Shown piece after piece: positions 8,511 to 15,989 of a DNA stretch of 64,000 nucleotides. Where the stretch lies: positions 186,001 through 250,000 of the forward strand of contig JAERSO010000129.1 of assembly GCA_016845585.1 (NCBI GenBank). The letters are read 5' to 3'. Made by a program: the position numbers and the translations under genes. Numbering within the stretch: the stretch's first letter is position 1; each line of letters begins with the position of its first letter. This DNA is from Acidimicrobiaceae bacterium (GTDB lineage: Bacteria; Actinomycetota; Acidimicrobiia; Acidimicrobiales; Aldehydirespiratoraceae). The notes under the pieces were generated by a model. The model saw only the letters and a list, made by a program, of their open reading frames with translations, was not told where the DNA came from and ran no database searches.

Positions 8511-9125
8511 TCAGGGGCGCTCGCCGAACTCCGGGCGCTCCGTGCGGGTGCGCTTGAGCTCCCAGAAACCGTCGATGTTCATCATCGTCTGCAGGGCATC
8601 CCACATGGCGAGCGAATCCTCGGTGCTGGGCACACGGGTGATGACCGGGCCGAAGTAGCCCTGGCGCACGCCGTTGCGATCATCGAAGGCGATGATCGGC
8701 GTGCCGACATCGTCGCCGCACAGATCGAGACCGGCATCCATGCGGGTGCGGATCTCCTTGTCCCATTCCTCGTCATCGAACGCGGCGGCATGCGAAACGT
8801 CGAGACCGACGGCTTCGAGTGCCTCGGCAGCGGTGAACTCACGATCCTTGTCGTGATGGATGCGGCGGCCGTACTCCCAGTAGAGCGGGAACACCGAATC
8901 GTCGCCCTCGGCTTTGCGGACCGACTCCATCACCCGCAAGAGCTTGTGGGTGTACGCGGAGGCCTCGTAGTACGGGGAATCCTCCGGCGGCTGGTTCTTG
9001 AACAGCAGGCTGATCGGCTGCCACGTGATGTTCAGATCACGTGCCGGCTTCACTTCGTCGACGACCCAACGGGCCGTCACCCAGCACCATGGTCAAATGG
9101 GATCCACCCAGAATTCGATGTCCAT
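8511..9125 (-). CDS. Candidate selenoprotein: Rv2466c-like mycothiol-dependent thioredoxin-fold oxidoreductase (Sec at TGA 9095-9093)
   Basis: Read from the ATG at 9125, the frame gives MDIEFWVDPI, then TGA (9095-9093), then PWCWVTARW and on to the stop at 8511. In total 204 residues if the TGA is read as selenocysteine. The family to which it belongs (M. tuberculosis Rv2466c, DsbA-like fold) has F-W-x-D-P-x-C-P-W-C-W here, so the TGA replaces exactly the N-terminal, nucleophilic Cys, giving U-P-W-C. The rest fits the family end to end: DVGTPIIAF with its cis-proline, YFGPV and the C-terminal FWELKRTRTE-P-x-F. The ATG has GCGAGG nine bases upstream. Using only the GTG at 9080 would drop the first strand and half the active site. 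Alternatives are a nonsense mutation or a base-call error. No sel genes are in the window. Confidence 0.72.
9060..9078 (-). promoter_or_regulatory. Candidate bacterial SECIS element after the in-frame TGA
   Basis: On the minus strand, 14 bases after the TGA, GACGGCCCGTTGGGTCGTC folds into an 8-bp stem: GACGGCCC pairs with GGGTCGTC, with one G-T pair. The apical loop is GTT, starting with G. The loop lies 22 bases after the TGA. Bacterial SECIS elements sit inside the coding region just downstream of the Sec codon, with the loop roughly 16-37 bases away and a G among the first loop bases, so size, place and loop fit. GC-rich DNA forms hairpins easily, so this is support rather than proof. Confidence 0.55.
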
Positions 9126-9133
9126 TTTTGTTG

Positions 9134-9149
9134 CCTCGCTTCCGCGAGG
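9134..9149 (-). promoter_or_regulatory. Hairpin enclosing the ribosome-binding site of the candidate selenoprotein gene
   Basis: On the minus strand CCTCGC-GGAA-GCGAGG forms a perfect 6-bp stem closed by a GNRA-type GGAA tetraloop. The 3' arm GCGAGG is the Shine-Dalgarno sequence of the gene starting at 9125. When folded, the ribosome-binding site would be hidden, so translation may depend on melting or a trans factor. Confidence 0.5.
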
Positions 9150-9215
9150 ACCGCCCCAATCGGTGCTGCCCCCGGCAGTCTTGCGAGGACCGCCCGAATC
9201 GGTGCTGCCCCCGGC
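9144..9215. repeat. Two direct copies of a 33-bp repeat, period 39
   Basis: Copies at 9144-9176 and 9183-9215 begin GCGAGGACCGCCC and end GGTGCTGCCCCCGGC. They differ at one position inside the unit. They fill most of the gap between the candidate selenoprotein gene and the FrhB-like gene, so on the minus strand they form the leader before the selenoprotein start. The first copy shares its GCGAGG with the hairpin at 9134-9149. The role is unknown. Confidence 0.8.
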
Positions 9216-9230
9216 TCTCGGTCTACGTCT

Positions 9231-10427
9231 CTAACTCTTCTTCTTCTCGGGTATTCCCACCCGAGCTGCGCCTTGGGCCCACTCAGGCCAGCGACTGCGG
9301 CTGTTGGCGGCCAGGCGCTGCATCAACGCGATGGCGCCGGGGTCGTCATCGCCGGGACGGGTCTCGATCACGCCGTCCTTCACCATCGCGTCGATGATGG
9401 CTCGGCCGAGTTCGGTGCGAACGATCGTGAGCGTCCAGTCGGTTTCGTTGCCGATGCCCCCGGTGGAGATGTCGGCATGCTCGGCCGCGAAGTCGGGGCA
9501 GTGGTTGCAGCCCTCCCGGGTCCAGGCGTGGCATTCCTTGAGATTGATCTCGTGGTAGCCGCCGTCCTTGGTCCAGATCTGGAAGACGCCCTTGATGTTC
9601 ATCTTGGCGATGTTCTCGCGCTTGAGGCCGTACTTGACCTCGAACAACTCATCGAAGAGCGCATCGTCGAACGACTTGGAGCACAGCAGGCCGATGTTGA
9701 GCTTGATCGGCTTGGACACCTTGCCGATCTTGCGGTGCCACATCACCGGCGCCACCGACGTCTGGCAGCTCATGCCCACGAGGGCCAGGCGATCGAGGCC
9801 TCTCTCCTTGGCTTCGTCGAAGGCGATCGTGTTGGCCGAGTAGGTGTAGCGGCTGCCGGCGCCGCGAAGTACCTCTTCCCGGTTGGTTGCGACCATCGGG
9901 AACGCCTTCCAGCCGGGCTCACCGTTGGGCAGGCTCTCCACGCCCGAGGTGAGGGCCCCGTTGACGATGTCGTTCTCCAGGCACCAGATCAGGATCGCGG
10001 ACACGAGGCCGCCGTCCTGGCCGGTCTCGTAAACGAAGTCGTCGCTCGCCCGCGTGAGCAGGATGTCCTTGTAGATGCCGGCGACCTCATCGGGCTCGCG
10101 TTCGCGGCCGTGCAGATGCATGTCGGCCTCGGGCTCCCACATGCGGAAACGAGGGCAGGCCCTGGTGCAGGAGGTGCAGCCCTTCTGACCGTGGACACAG
10201 TCGTCGGTGCCCAGTTCCTCTTCCAGGTGGAACGGCTTGTACGCACCGGGTTCGTGCTCGTAGCCGATCACGTCGTGCGGGCACGAGATCACGCAGCCGG
10301 CGCACCCCGTGCACAGGCCGCTGGTGATCACCTCATCGTGGAGCTCTTTCCACTGATAGGTCCAACGCTCTTTCTTCTTGCTCGGCGCGGCGGTCGAGGA
10401 TCCCCCGGGCGTTTCTGTGACTGCCAT
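9231..10427 (-). CDS. Coenzyme F420 hydrogenase/dehydrogenase beta-subunit family (FrhB-like) iron-sulfur flavoprotein
   Basis: 398 residues. The N-terminal ferredoxin part holds CTGCAGCVISCP (C39, C42, C45, C49) and a second set CVHGQKGCTSCTRACP (C77, C84, C87, C91), enough for two 4Fe-4S clusters. The FrhB core follows, with QDGGLVSAIL and AGSRYTYSAN, then further Cys in GMSCQT, GLLCSK, KECHAW and CNHCPDF, which usually bind another cluster. Relatives are the F420-reducing hydrogenase beta subunit and F420-linked dehydrogenases, which carry FAD and hand electrons between iron-sulfur centres and F420. The partner subunit is not here. It lies upstream of the candidate selenoprotein gene in the same direction and just downstream of the rhodanese gene, so these may form one redox operon. 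Confidence 0.85.
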   Translation of the reverse strand: MAVTETPGGSSTAAPSKKKERWTYQWKELHDEVITSGLCTGCAGCVISCPHDVIGYEHEPGAYKPFHLEEELGTDDCVHGQKGCTSCTRACPRFRMWEPEADMHLHGREREPDEVAGIYKDILLTRASDDFVYETGQDGGLVSAILIWCLENDIVNGALTSGVESLPNGEPGWKAFPMVATNREEVLRGAGSRYTYSANTIAFDEAKERGLDRLALVGMSCQTSVAPVMWHRKIGKVSKPIKLNIGLLCSKSFDDALFDELFEVKYGLKRENIAKMNIKGVFQIWTKDGGYHEINLKECHAWTREGCNHCPDFAAEHADISTGGIGNETDWTLTIVRTELGRAIIDAMVKDGVIETRPGDDDPGAIALMQRLAANSRSRWPEWAQGAARVGIPEKKKS

Positions 10428-10444
10428 GGCGTGAACCTAGCCCG

Positions 10445-10855
10445 TCAGTCGCGCGCTGCCCGGAAGGTGTCGTAGTCGGAGACGGGCATGCCGTCTTCGG
10501 ACCAGCCCTTGAAGCCGGTCGCGATGTGGGAGACCTTCGGCAGACCCATGTCCTGCAGGGTCTTGGTGGACAGGGCCGACCGGCCGCCGCTCGCGCAGCT
10601 GAGGATGAACTCGCGGTCCTCACCGAACACCTCGTTGTAGTAGGGCGACTGGGGGTCGATCCAGAACTCGAGCATGCCGCGGGGCGCGTGCATGGCGCCC
10701 ACGATCGCGCCGAGGCGCTGGAGTTCGCGGACGTCGCGGATGTCGAGGATCACGGCACCCTCCTCGTCCACGCGCCGCTTCGCCTCGGCGGGGGAGAGGT
10801 TGCTGATCTCGGTCTTGGCCTCGTCGACCATCTGCCATACGGACTTGACTGCCAT
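10445..10855 (-). CDS. Rhodanese-like domain protein
   Basis: 136 residues, a single rhodanese domain. The active-site loop CASGGRSA has its catalytic Cys at about residue 87, and the upstream VILDIRDVREL strand (CH2A-like) is present. Such domains carry persulfide sulfur, in some proteins selenium, on the Cys. An N-terminal stretch of about 20 residues (VWQMVDEAKTEI) precedes the domain, as in many stand-alone actinobacterial members. First gene of a leftward group with the FrhB-like gene 17 bp downstream and the candidate selenoprotein after that. The likely role is sulfur transfer or sulfide detoxification; the substrate is unknown. Confidence 0.9.
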   Translation of the reverse strand: MAVKSVWQMVDEAKTEISNLSPAEAKRRVDEEGAVILDIRDVRELQRLGAIVGAMHAPRGMLEFWIDPQSPYYNEVFGEDREFILSCASGGRSALSTKTLQDMGLPKVSHIATGFKGWSEDGMPVSDYDTFRAARD

Positions 10856-10915
10856 CGTGCTCGATCCTTTGCGTCAGGTGATGGTCACGAGCGTCGCATC
10901 GACCCGGCCGGATTG

Positions 10916-11899
10916 CTAATCCTCGTCGGTCGGTGATCGCCAACCGTCGGCGATGCGACTGGTGACGTTGCCGATCTTGTCGCCCACGTCGTCGGCCAGC
11001 TTGCGCACGGTGGCGGCATAGCCACCGGCCGCATCGCCGAGGTCTTCGGTGTACGGCGTCTCCGCATCGTCGGTAGTGGTGCGGTACTGGCCGTCGAGAA
11101 TCCGCTGGTAGTCGCCGCTGTCGACCCATTCGCGCAGCTCCACGACCCGGACGACGGCGAAGGGATGCGTGGCACCGAGCGCGGCCAGCAGCTTGTAGAC
11201 GCCGCCGAGCACATCGCCGTCACCGCGGTACTCATCGGACTGGGCGATGAACTCGTCGAGATCCAACTCCTCGCCGCGAGACCCTCCGGCGAGCCGCATC
11301 AGGGCGCCCATCATGATCTCGGGGTCCTGCACTGCCAGTACACCTGCCCGGTCGCACGACAGCTCGGCCCTGCGGCTCCACTCGAGCAAGCCGTAGAGGA
11401 TCGGCCGCACCGCGACGCCGGCCAGCGGATAGCGGGTGAGGGCGAACCGCAGGAGGATGAAGAGCATCGTGCGATACACGGCATGGCCGCTCATGATGTG
11501 GCCGACCTCGTGCGCGATCACCGCCTCGACCTGGTCCTGGTCGAGGATCTCGATGGTCGAGGAGTTGAGCACGATGAACGGGTTGTCGAGGCCGACGGCC
11601 CCGGCATTCACCAGCGGGGTCTGACTCACGTACAGCTCCGGCGGATCATCGAGGTCGAACGTGTCGCAGACGCGGAGAAGGCGCTCGTGGATCCAGGGGT
11701 ACTGCTTGTCGCTCACCCTGACAGCGTTGGCCTTGAACGTGAGGCGGATCGACTTCTCGCCGAACATCCCGACGAGCTTGCGCAGCACGATGTCGAACCC
11801 GGGGATTCGCCGCAGTGCATTGAGCGCTGCTCGGTCCGCCGGGTGCTCCCACGCGGTGCTACTGATGTCGGGGAAGCGAGTTCGATCGTTGGCCGCCAT
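10916..11899 (-). CDS. M48 family metallopeptidase (HtpX-like)
   Basis: 327 residues from the ATG at 11899. The zinc motif HEVGH lies at about residues 130-134, and the third ligand Glu is in RRAELSCDRAG, as in the M48 family. A hydrophobic stretch follows the HEVGH helix (MLFILLRFAL), consistent with membrane association. The C-terminal 80 residues are acidic and low in complexity (TEDLGDAAGG, RSPTDED). M48 enzymes degrade misfolded membrane or envelope proteins. The reading frame is open far upstream, but homology begins at MAANDRTRF. Divergent from the FAD oxidoreductase gene with about 98 bp between starts. Confidence 0.88.
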   Translation of the reverse strand: MAANDRTRFPDISSTAWEHPADRAALNALRRIPGFDIVLRKLVGMFGEKSIRLTFKANAVRVSDKQYPWIHERLLRVCDTFDLDDPPELYVSQTPLVNAGAVGLDNPFIVLNSSTIEILDQDQVEAVIAHEVGHIMSGHAVYRTMLFILLRFALTRYPLAGVAVRPILYGLLEWSRRAELSCDRAGVLAVQDPEIMMGALMRLAGGSRGEELDLDEFIAQSDEYRGDGDVLGGVYKLLAALGATHPFAVVRVVELREWVDSGDYQRILDGQYRTTTDDAETPYTEDLGDAAGGYAATVRKLADDVGDKIGNVTSRIADGWRSPTDED

Positions 11900-11997
11900 G
11901 TCGAGAGCGTAGGTCAGCGGGCCGGTCGGGAATCCTCGCGCTCCATCACGCAGCGTGCGCTGTATCACAGGAGGCGTGCCAAGATCGTCTACCGGGT

Positions 11998-13270
11998 ATG
12001 AGCGACAATGAACAACGCACTGAAGTGGTGGTCGTCGGCGGCGGCATCGCCGGGCTGACCGTGGCGATCGACGCGGCCGGAGCGGGCCGTCGCGTGACTC
12101 TTCTCGAGGCCCGGAGCGAGGCCGGTGGGCGCGGGCGCACCACCGGTCGCAACGGGTTCCTGCTGAACGAAGGTCCCATGCCGTGTACCGCTCGGGTGCC
12201 GCGTGGGAACTGTTCGGTGACCTCGGGGTCACGCCGTCGGGCGCCACCCCCGATGTGCGTGGCGCCATCGCGGTCGACGGCGATCGGGTCGGGCCTCTGC
12301 CCGTTGGGGTGATGACGCTGCTCCGGTCGCCGATCATCGCCGGCAGCCGCACACGGTTCGGGAGGTTCTTCGCCGGGCTCGGGAAGATCGACCCGGTATC
12401 GTTCGGCAACGTCACCGGGGAAGCGGCGATCGCCCAGTTGGTGGGAGGCGGACAGGGGGCGAAGTTGCTCGAGAGCCTGTTTCGGCTCGCGGCGTACAGC
12501 AATGACCCGGAGCACGCGAGCGCGGACGCATTGCTCCTGCAACTCAAGGACGGCAACGACACGCCGGTCCTCTATCTCGACGGCGGTTGGCAGAACCTCG
12601 TCGACTCGGTGCTTGCCGTGGCCATCTCCCGAGGCGTCGAGATTCGTTACGACACGAAGGTGGATGCGGTCACCGAGCACGGCGACGGCGTGGAGGTCCG
12701 GGCGGGCGACACGCTTCTCGGCGCTCGCACGGCAGTGATCGCCGGGTTGAACCCGGCTGGTGTTGCCGGTCTACTCCCGTCCGTCCCCTCGGTCGTCGAG
12801 GGGTGGGTTCAGGCGGCGCGGCCGGCCACCGCAGCCACGCTCGACGTCGGGCTTCCCGAGCCATGGGGGAGCGGCCCGGACTTCGCCCTCGGGCTCGACA
12901 AGCCGCTCCACCTCTCGGTGCACGCTCCGGTCGCCCGGCTGGCACCGGAAGGCGCATGCCTCGTCCAGGTCGCCCGGTACCAGCACCCCGACGAGGAGGT
13001 CGATTTCGACCGCGACCGAGCCGAATGCGAAACACTGCTCGATGTGGTGCGTCCGGGTTGGCGGGACGTGGCCGACCACGTCGGTTTCAATCGTCGGCTC
13101 GTCGCCGCCCAGGATCAGCCGCAGGCATCGCGTGGTGGGATGGCGGGTCGACCGGGTGTCGCCCTACCCGACCACCACCGAGTCTTCGTCGCCGGTGATT
13201 GGGTCGGCCCGGAGGGCGTTCTGGTCGACGATGGCCGGCGACCTCTCGGCACTGCAGACTGCTCTCCATG
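11998..13270 (+). pseudogene. NAD(P)/FAD-dependent oxidoreductase (phytoene desaturase-like), frameshifted and C-terminally truncated
   Basis: The first 60 residues contain a perfect dinucleotide-binding start, VVVVGGGIAGLTVAIDAA, then LLEARSEAGGRGRT. At about 12174, in GGTCCCATGCC, the frame moves by one base. Inserting one C in the CCC run would join NEGP to HAVYRSGAAWELFGDLG and continue through YLDGGWQNLVD to the FAD-binding end VFVAGDWVGPEG. After VLVDD the normal family ending is lost and the frame runs into a sigma-factor remnant. The CCC run suggests either a sequencing slip or a recent mutation; the lost C-terminus looks like a true deletion. Such oxidoreductases often sit beside a SigJ-type sigma factor gene, as here. 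Activity is unlikely unless the indel is an error and the truncated end is tolerated. Confidence 0.75.
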
Positions 13271-13568
13271 ATGATGTCGTGTCGCGGGGCGATGGCGGTC
13301 CTGATCGTCGTGCCGCCCGCCACCCATCATCGGTCGCGATCGTGTGGCCCGATTCTTCGCCGGCATCGCACGCCGTGGTCAGGAACTCGGTTCGGACAAT
13401 CAGTTCCGCGCCGTGCGGGTCAACGGCGATGCGGGCTATGTGGTGTCGTAGGACGACGAGCTATTCATGGCCATGGCGTTCGAGGTCCGCCCCGACGAGG
13501 CTGGGCAGCTCCGAATCGCGTCCGCCTACAACGTCCTCAATCCCCGCAAACTCGACCATCTGCGCTGA
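13231..13568 (+). pseudogene. Remnant of a SigJ-like ECF sigma factor (SnoaL-domain end only)
   Basis: Only the C-terminal, SnoaL-like part of a SigJ-type sigma factor survives. MAGDLSALQTALHDDVV starts in the frame of 13231. A one-base shift at about 13325 moves it to the frame giving IIGRDRVARFFAGIARRG, an in-frame TAG stands at 13449-13451, and the remainder (DDELFMAMAFEVRPDEAGQL to NPRKLDHLR) ends at 13568. The sigma regions 2 and 4 are gone; a deletion has joined the oxidoreductase tail directly to this fragment. The last 108 bp overlap the end of the convergent hydrolase gene. No function is expected. Confidence 0.7.
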
Positions 13569-14429
13569 TGCCGGCAGGTACTCGTCGATCGGTGCGTCCC
13601 ACGCCGGGATCGTGTTCGTCTCCGGGTCGTAGGCGGCCAGCCAGAGCGGCATCCAGGACGGGTCGGCCTGCTGGCTCGGGTGGTGGGACCGCAGCGCGGT
13701 GATGGCCATGGTCGGCACGACCTCGAAGGCGAAACCGAAGCCCCATTTCCACAAACGGAACCAGGCGACGGGGGAGAGGATGCGGCGCCAGGCCGACAGC
13801 TGCACGACCACGCTCAGGAAGATGAACCAGACGAGCATCACGAAACAGACCGCCATCGCCGCGGCGTAGCGGAGTCGGCTGCCGTCGACGACCGCCCACA
13901 CGTCATGGGCGACGGTCTTGTGTTCGACTTCCTCAGCGAGGTGCCAGAGGAACAGGGTCGAGGGTTCGGTGTCGGCACCGCGGAAGAGTTCGTGGCGGTT
14001 GCTGTCCATCCACCGGGCTGCCGCGAACGCGGTGGCCTCGAATCCGGCGGCGTAGGCGACGCCGAATCTCTTGCCGGCTCGCCGCTGCAGGAATCGGTAG
14101 GACCATGCCAGCCACTTATCGACGCGCTTCAGCGCCGGGTGCTGGTCGGTGAGCAGTGTGTTGAACCGTTTGTGCTGACGAGAGTGTTCGCGTTCCTGGT
14201 CGAGGTAGCCCTCGACGTCGGCCCGCAGTTCGGGATCGTCGATCTCTCCGAGGGCGCCGCGCACCGATGCCATCACGTACGGTTCGCCGTACGGCATACC
14301 GAGCGAGAGCCCGTTGCACGCGGCCGCGAACTCCGGCTTCAGCGGTTGCCACGCGGCACGAACGTCGTCCGGCCACTCGAGGCGGATCGGCCGGTGCTCG
14401 ATGGGGTGATGCTCGCGGGTTCCCTCCAT
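13461..14429 (-). CDS. Metal-dependent hydrolase of the COG3687 (PF10118-like) family
   Basis: 322 residues. It matches the predicted metal-dependent hydrolase family: DQEREHSRQHKRFN near residue 95, GFEATAFAA near 148 and LAEEVEHKTVAHDVW near 185 supply the conserved E-x-x-H type ligands of a ferritin-like diiron arrangement. One hydrophobic segment of about 25 residues, AAAMAVCFVMLVWFIFLSVV, near residue 210 suggests membrane anchoring. The ATG at 14429 lies 60 bp from the divergent LLM gene. Substrate unknown. Its 3' end overlaps the sigma-factor remnant on the other strand, in line with a deletion that moved the remnant into this gene's flank. Confidence 0.8.
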   Translation of the reverse strand: MEGTREHHPIEHRPIRLEWPDDVRAAWQPLKPEFAAACNGLSLGMPYGEPYVMASVRGALGEIDDPELRADVEGYLDQEREHSRQHKRFNTLLTDQHPALKRVDKWLAWSYRFLQRRAGKRFGVAYAAGFEATAFAAARWMDSNRHELFRGADTEPSTLFLWHLAEEVEHKTVAHDVWAVVDGSRLRYAAAMAVCFVMLVWFIFLSVVVQLSAWRRILSPVAWFRLWKWGFGFAFEVVPTMAITALRSHHPSQQADPSWMPLWLAAYDPETNTIPAWDAPIDEYLPASAQMVEFAGIEDVVGGRDSELPSLVGADLERHGHE

Positions 14430-14489
14430 GCCGTACTCATCGGCACATGGGCCAAGAGGCTTAGTCCCGCTCTGTGCTGTACTCGATGC

Positions 14490-15332
14490 ATGCAGTTCGG
14501 GATCAAGACCTCACCGCAGCACACGACCTGGCAGGACATGCTCGATGTCTGGACCGCCGCCGACGACATCGAGGTGTTCACCTCCGCGTGGAACTTCGAC
14601 CACTTCTACCCGATCAATGTTCCCGACACGACGGGGCCATGCATGGAGGCGTGGGTGACCCTGACCGCCCTGGCCCAGGCCACCAACCGGATCCGCGTCG
14701 GCACCATGGTGAACGGCATCATCTACCGTCATCCGGCGGTGCTGACAAAGATGGCCGCATCGCTCGACATCGTCTCCAACGGTCGGCTCGAGTTGGGGAT
14801 CGGGTCCGGCTGGAACGAGGAGGAATGCGACGCCTACGGCATCGAGCTCGGGACCTGGGCCGAGCGTTTCGATCGATTCGACGAGGCCTGTCAGGTCATC
14901 ACGAGCATGTTCCTCAATGAGGCGACGACGTTCGACGGCGACTACTTCCAACTGAAGGATGCTCGCAACAACCCGGGCCCGGTGCAGACACCGCACCCAC
15001 CGATCTGTATCGGAGGCCAGGGCCCCAAGCGCACCTTGCCCACGGTGGCGAAGTACGCCCAGCACTGGAACTTCCCGGGCCGCGGTCGCGTCCCGCTGCC
15101 GGAACATCGGGCCCTTCTCGACGACGAGTGCGCCAAGATCGGCCGCGATCCCTCGGAGATCATCACCTCGGTCGCCGTTCGCTACGACCCGACGACCGGG
15201 CCGACTGCAGCCGCGGAGCAGGCCGCCGAGCAGGGTGAGTTGGGCGCCGATCTCGTCCTGATGTACCTCCCGTCGCCGCATCGGGCCGATGTGCTCGAGT
15301 CGATCGCGGTTGAGCTGCAGAAGATCTCGTAG
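14490..15332 (+). CDS. LLM-class (F420-dependent type) flavin oxidoreductase
   Basis: 280 residues, starting MQFGIKTSPQHTTWQDML. The luciferase-like barrel shows the usual RIRVGTMVNGIIYRHPAVLTKMAAS and then GRLELGIGSGWNEEE near residue 108, and the PHPPICIGGQGPKRT segment near 170. These are the cofactor-binding features of F420-dependent reductases in actinobacteria, although an FMN-dependent enzyme cannot be excluded. The reading frame extends upstream, but homology and the ATG at 14490 agree. Divergent from the COG3687 hydrolase; the broken methyltransferase gene starts seven bases after its stop. Confidence 0.9.
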   Translation: MQFGIKTSPQHTTWQDMLDVWTAADDIEVFTSAWNFDHFYPINVPDTTGPCMEAWVTLTALAQATNRIRVGTMVNGIIYRHPAVLTKMAASLDIVSNGRLELGIGSGWNEEECDAYGIELGTWAERFDRFDEACQVITSMFLNEATTFDGDYFQLKDARNNPGPVQTPHPPICIGGQGPKRTLPTVAKYAQHWNFPGRGRVPLPEHRALLDDECAKIGRDPSEIITSVAVRYDPTTGPTAAAEQAAEQGELGADLVLMYLPSPHRADVLESIAVELQKIS

Positions 15333-15338
15333 GGCGAT

Positions 15339-15976
15339 GTGAGCCGGCCGGACGACAAGCGACTCTCCTTCAACGAGGCCGCGGAGACGTATGTCCCGAT
15401 CCGGCCGTCGTATCCGGGAGCCTTGTTCGACCACTTGTTCGATCGGTTGCCGGCGGGGCCGGAGATCGTGGAGGTCGGCCCCGGCACGGGTCAAGCGACG
15501 AAGGACCTCCTAGCGCACGGAGCCTCTGTCCATGCCATCGAGATCGGGCCGGCCGTGGCCGGCCGGCTGAGCGAGAAGCACGGCTCGGAACGACTGCGGG
15601 TCAGTGTGGGCGATTTCGAGGTCATCGATATCCGTTCGGCCGGCGCTGATGCGGTCTTCTCGGCGACCGCCTACCACTGGGTGTCACCCCGTGCGCAGAC
15701 CAACCGGCCCGCCTCGATCCTGCGACCCGGGGCGTGCTGGAGGCCGACGATCGATTCGGCGATGTCACGGTCGATCGATACGACTGGAACCAGACCTACA
15801 GCGCCGCCGAGTACCGGATGCTGATGCTCTCATACACCGGAACCCAGATGATGCTCGACGCCGATCGGGAGGGCCTGCTCGATGACATCGAGACGTTCAT
15901 ACGCAACGACTTCGACGGCGTCGTGACCCGACCGCTCGTGGTGACGTTGACCACGGCAAGACTGACCGCGCGGTAG
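15339..15976 (+). pseudogene. Class I SAM-dependent methyltransferase with internal deletion and frameshift
   Basis: From the GTG at 15339 the first 130 residues are a good methyltransferase N-terminal half: FNEAAETYVPIRPSYP, motif I VEVGPGTGQATKDLL near residue 46, and AYHWVSPRAQT near 112. At ILRPG (about 15730) the usual central part of roughly 60 residues is missing. The frame also shifts to one reading LEADDRFGDVTVDRYDWNQTY to the stop at 15974-15976. The lost part includes the region between the motif after RPGG and the C-terminal helix, so this is a genuine internal deletion, not just a base-call slip. Non-functional. Confidence 0.75.
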
Positions 15977-15989
15977 GACCTCGACTGCA

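Noticed and set aside
8511-9080. Annotating the oxidoreductase from the GTG at 9080 as a normal short gene
   Set aside because: This start cuts the first strand and the first half of the CxxC motif. The stretch before it keeps the family sequence and has its own ribosome-binding site. Therefore the TGA read-through model was preferred.
9144-9215. CRISPR array
   Set aside because: Only two repeat copies separated by six bases, no spacers of regular size and no cas genes.
8790-10475. Long rightward open frame of about 560 codons opposite the FrhB-like and selenoprotein genes
   Set aside because: It mirrors real leftward genes in GC-rich DNA, and its translated sequence matches no family and has shadow-type composition rich in Asp, Val and Gly.
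12160-12190. Programmed ribosomal frameshift in the oxidoreductase
   Set aside because: No slippery heptamer and no stable downstream pseudoknot were seen. The shift is at a CCC run, and the same gene is also truncated at its 3' end.
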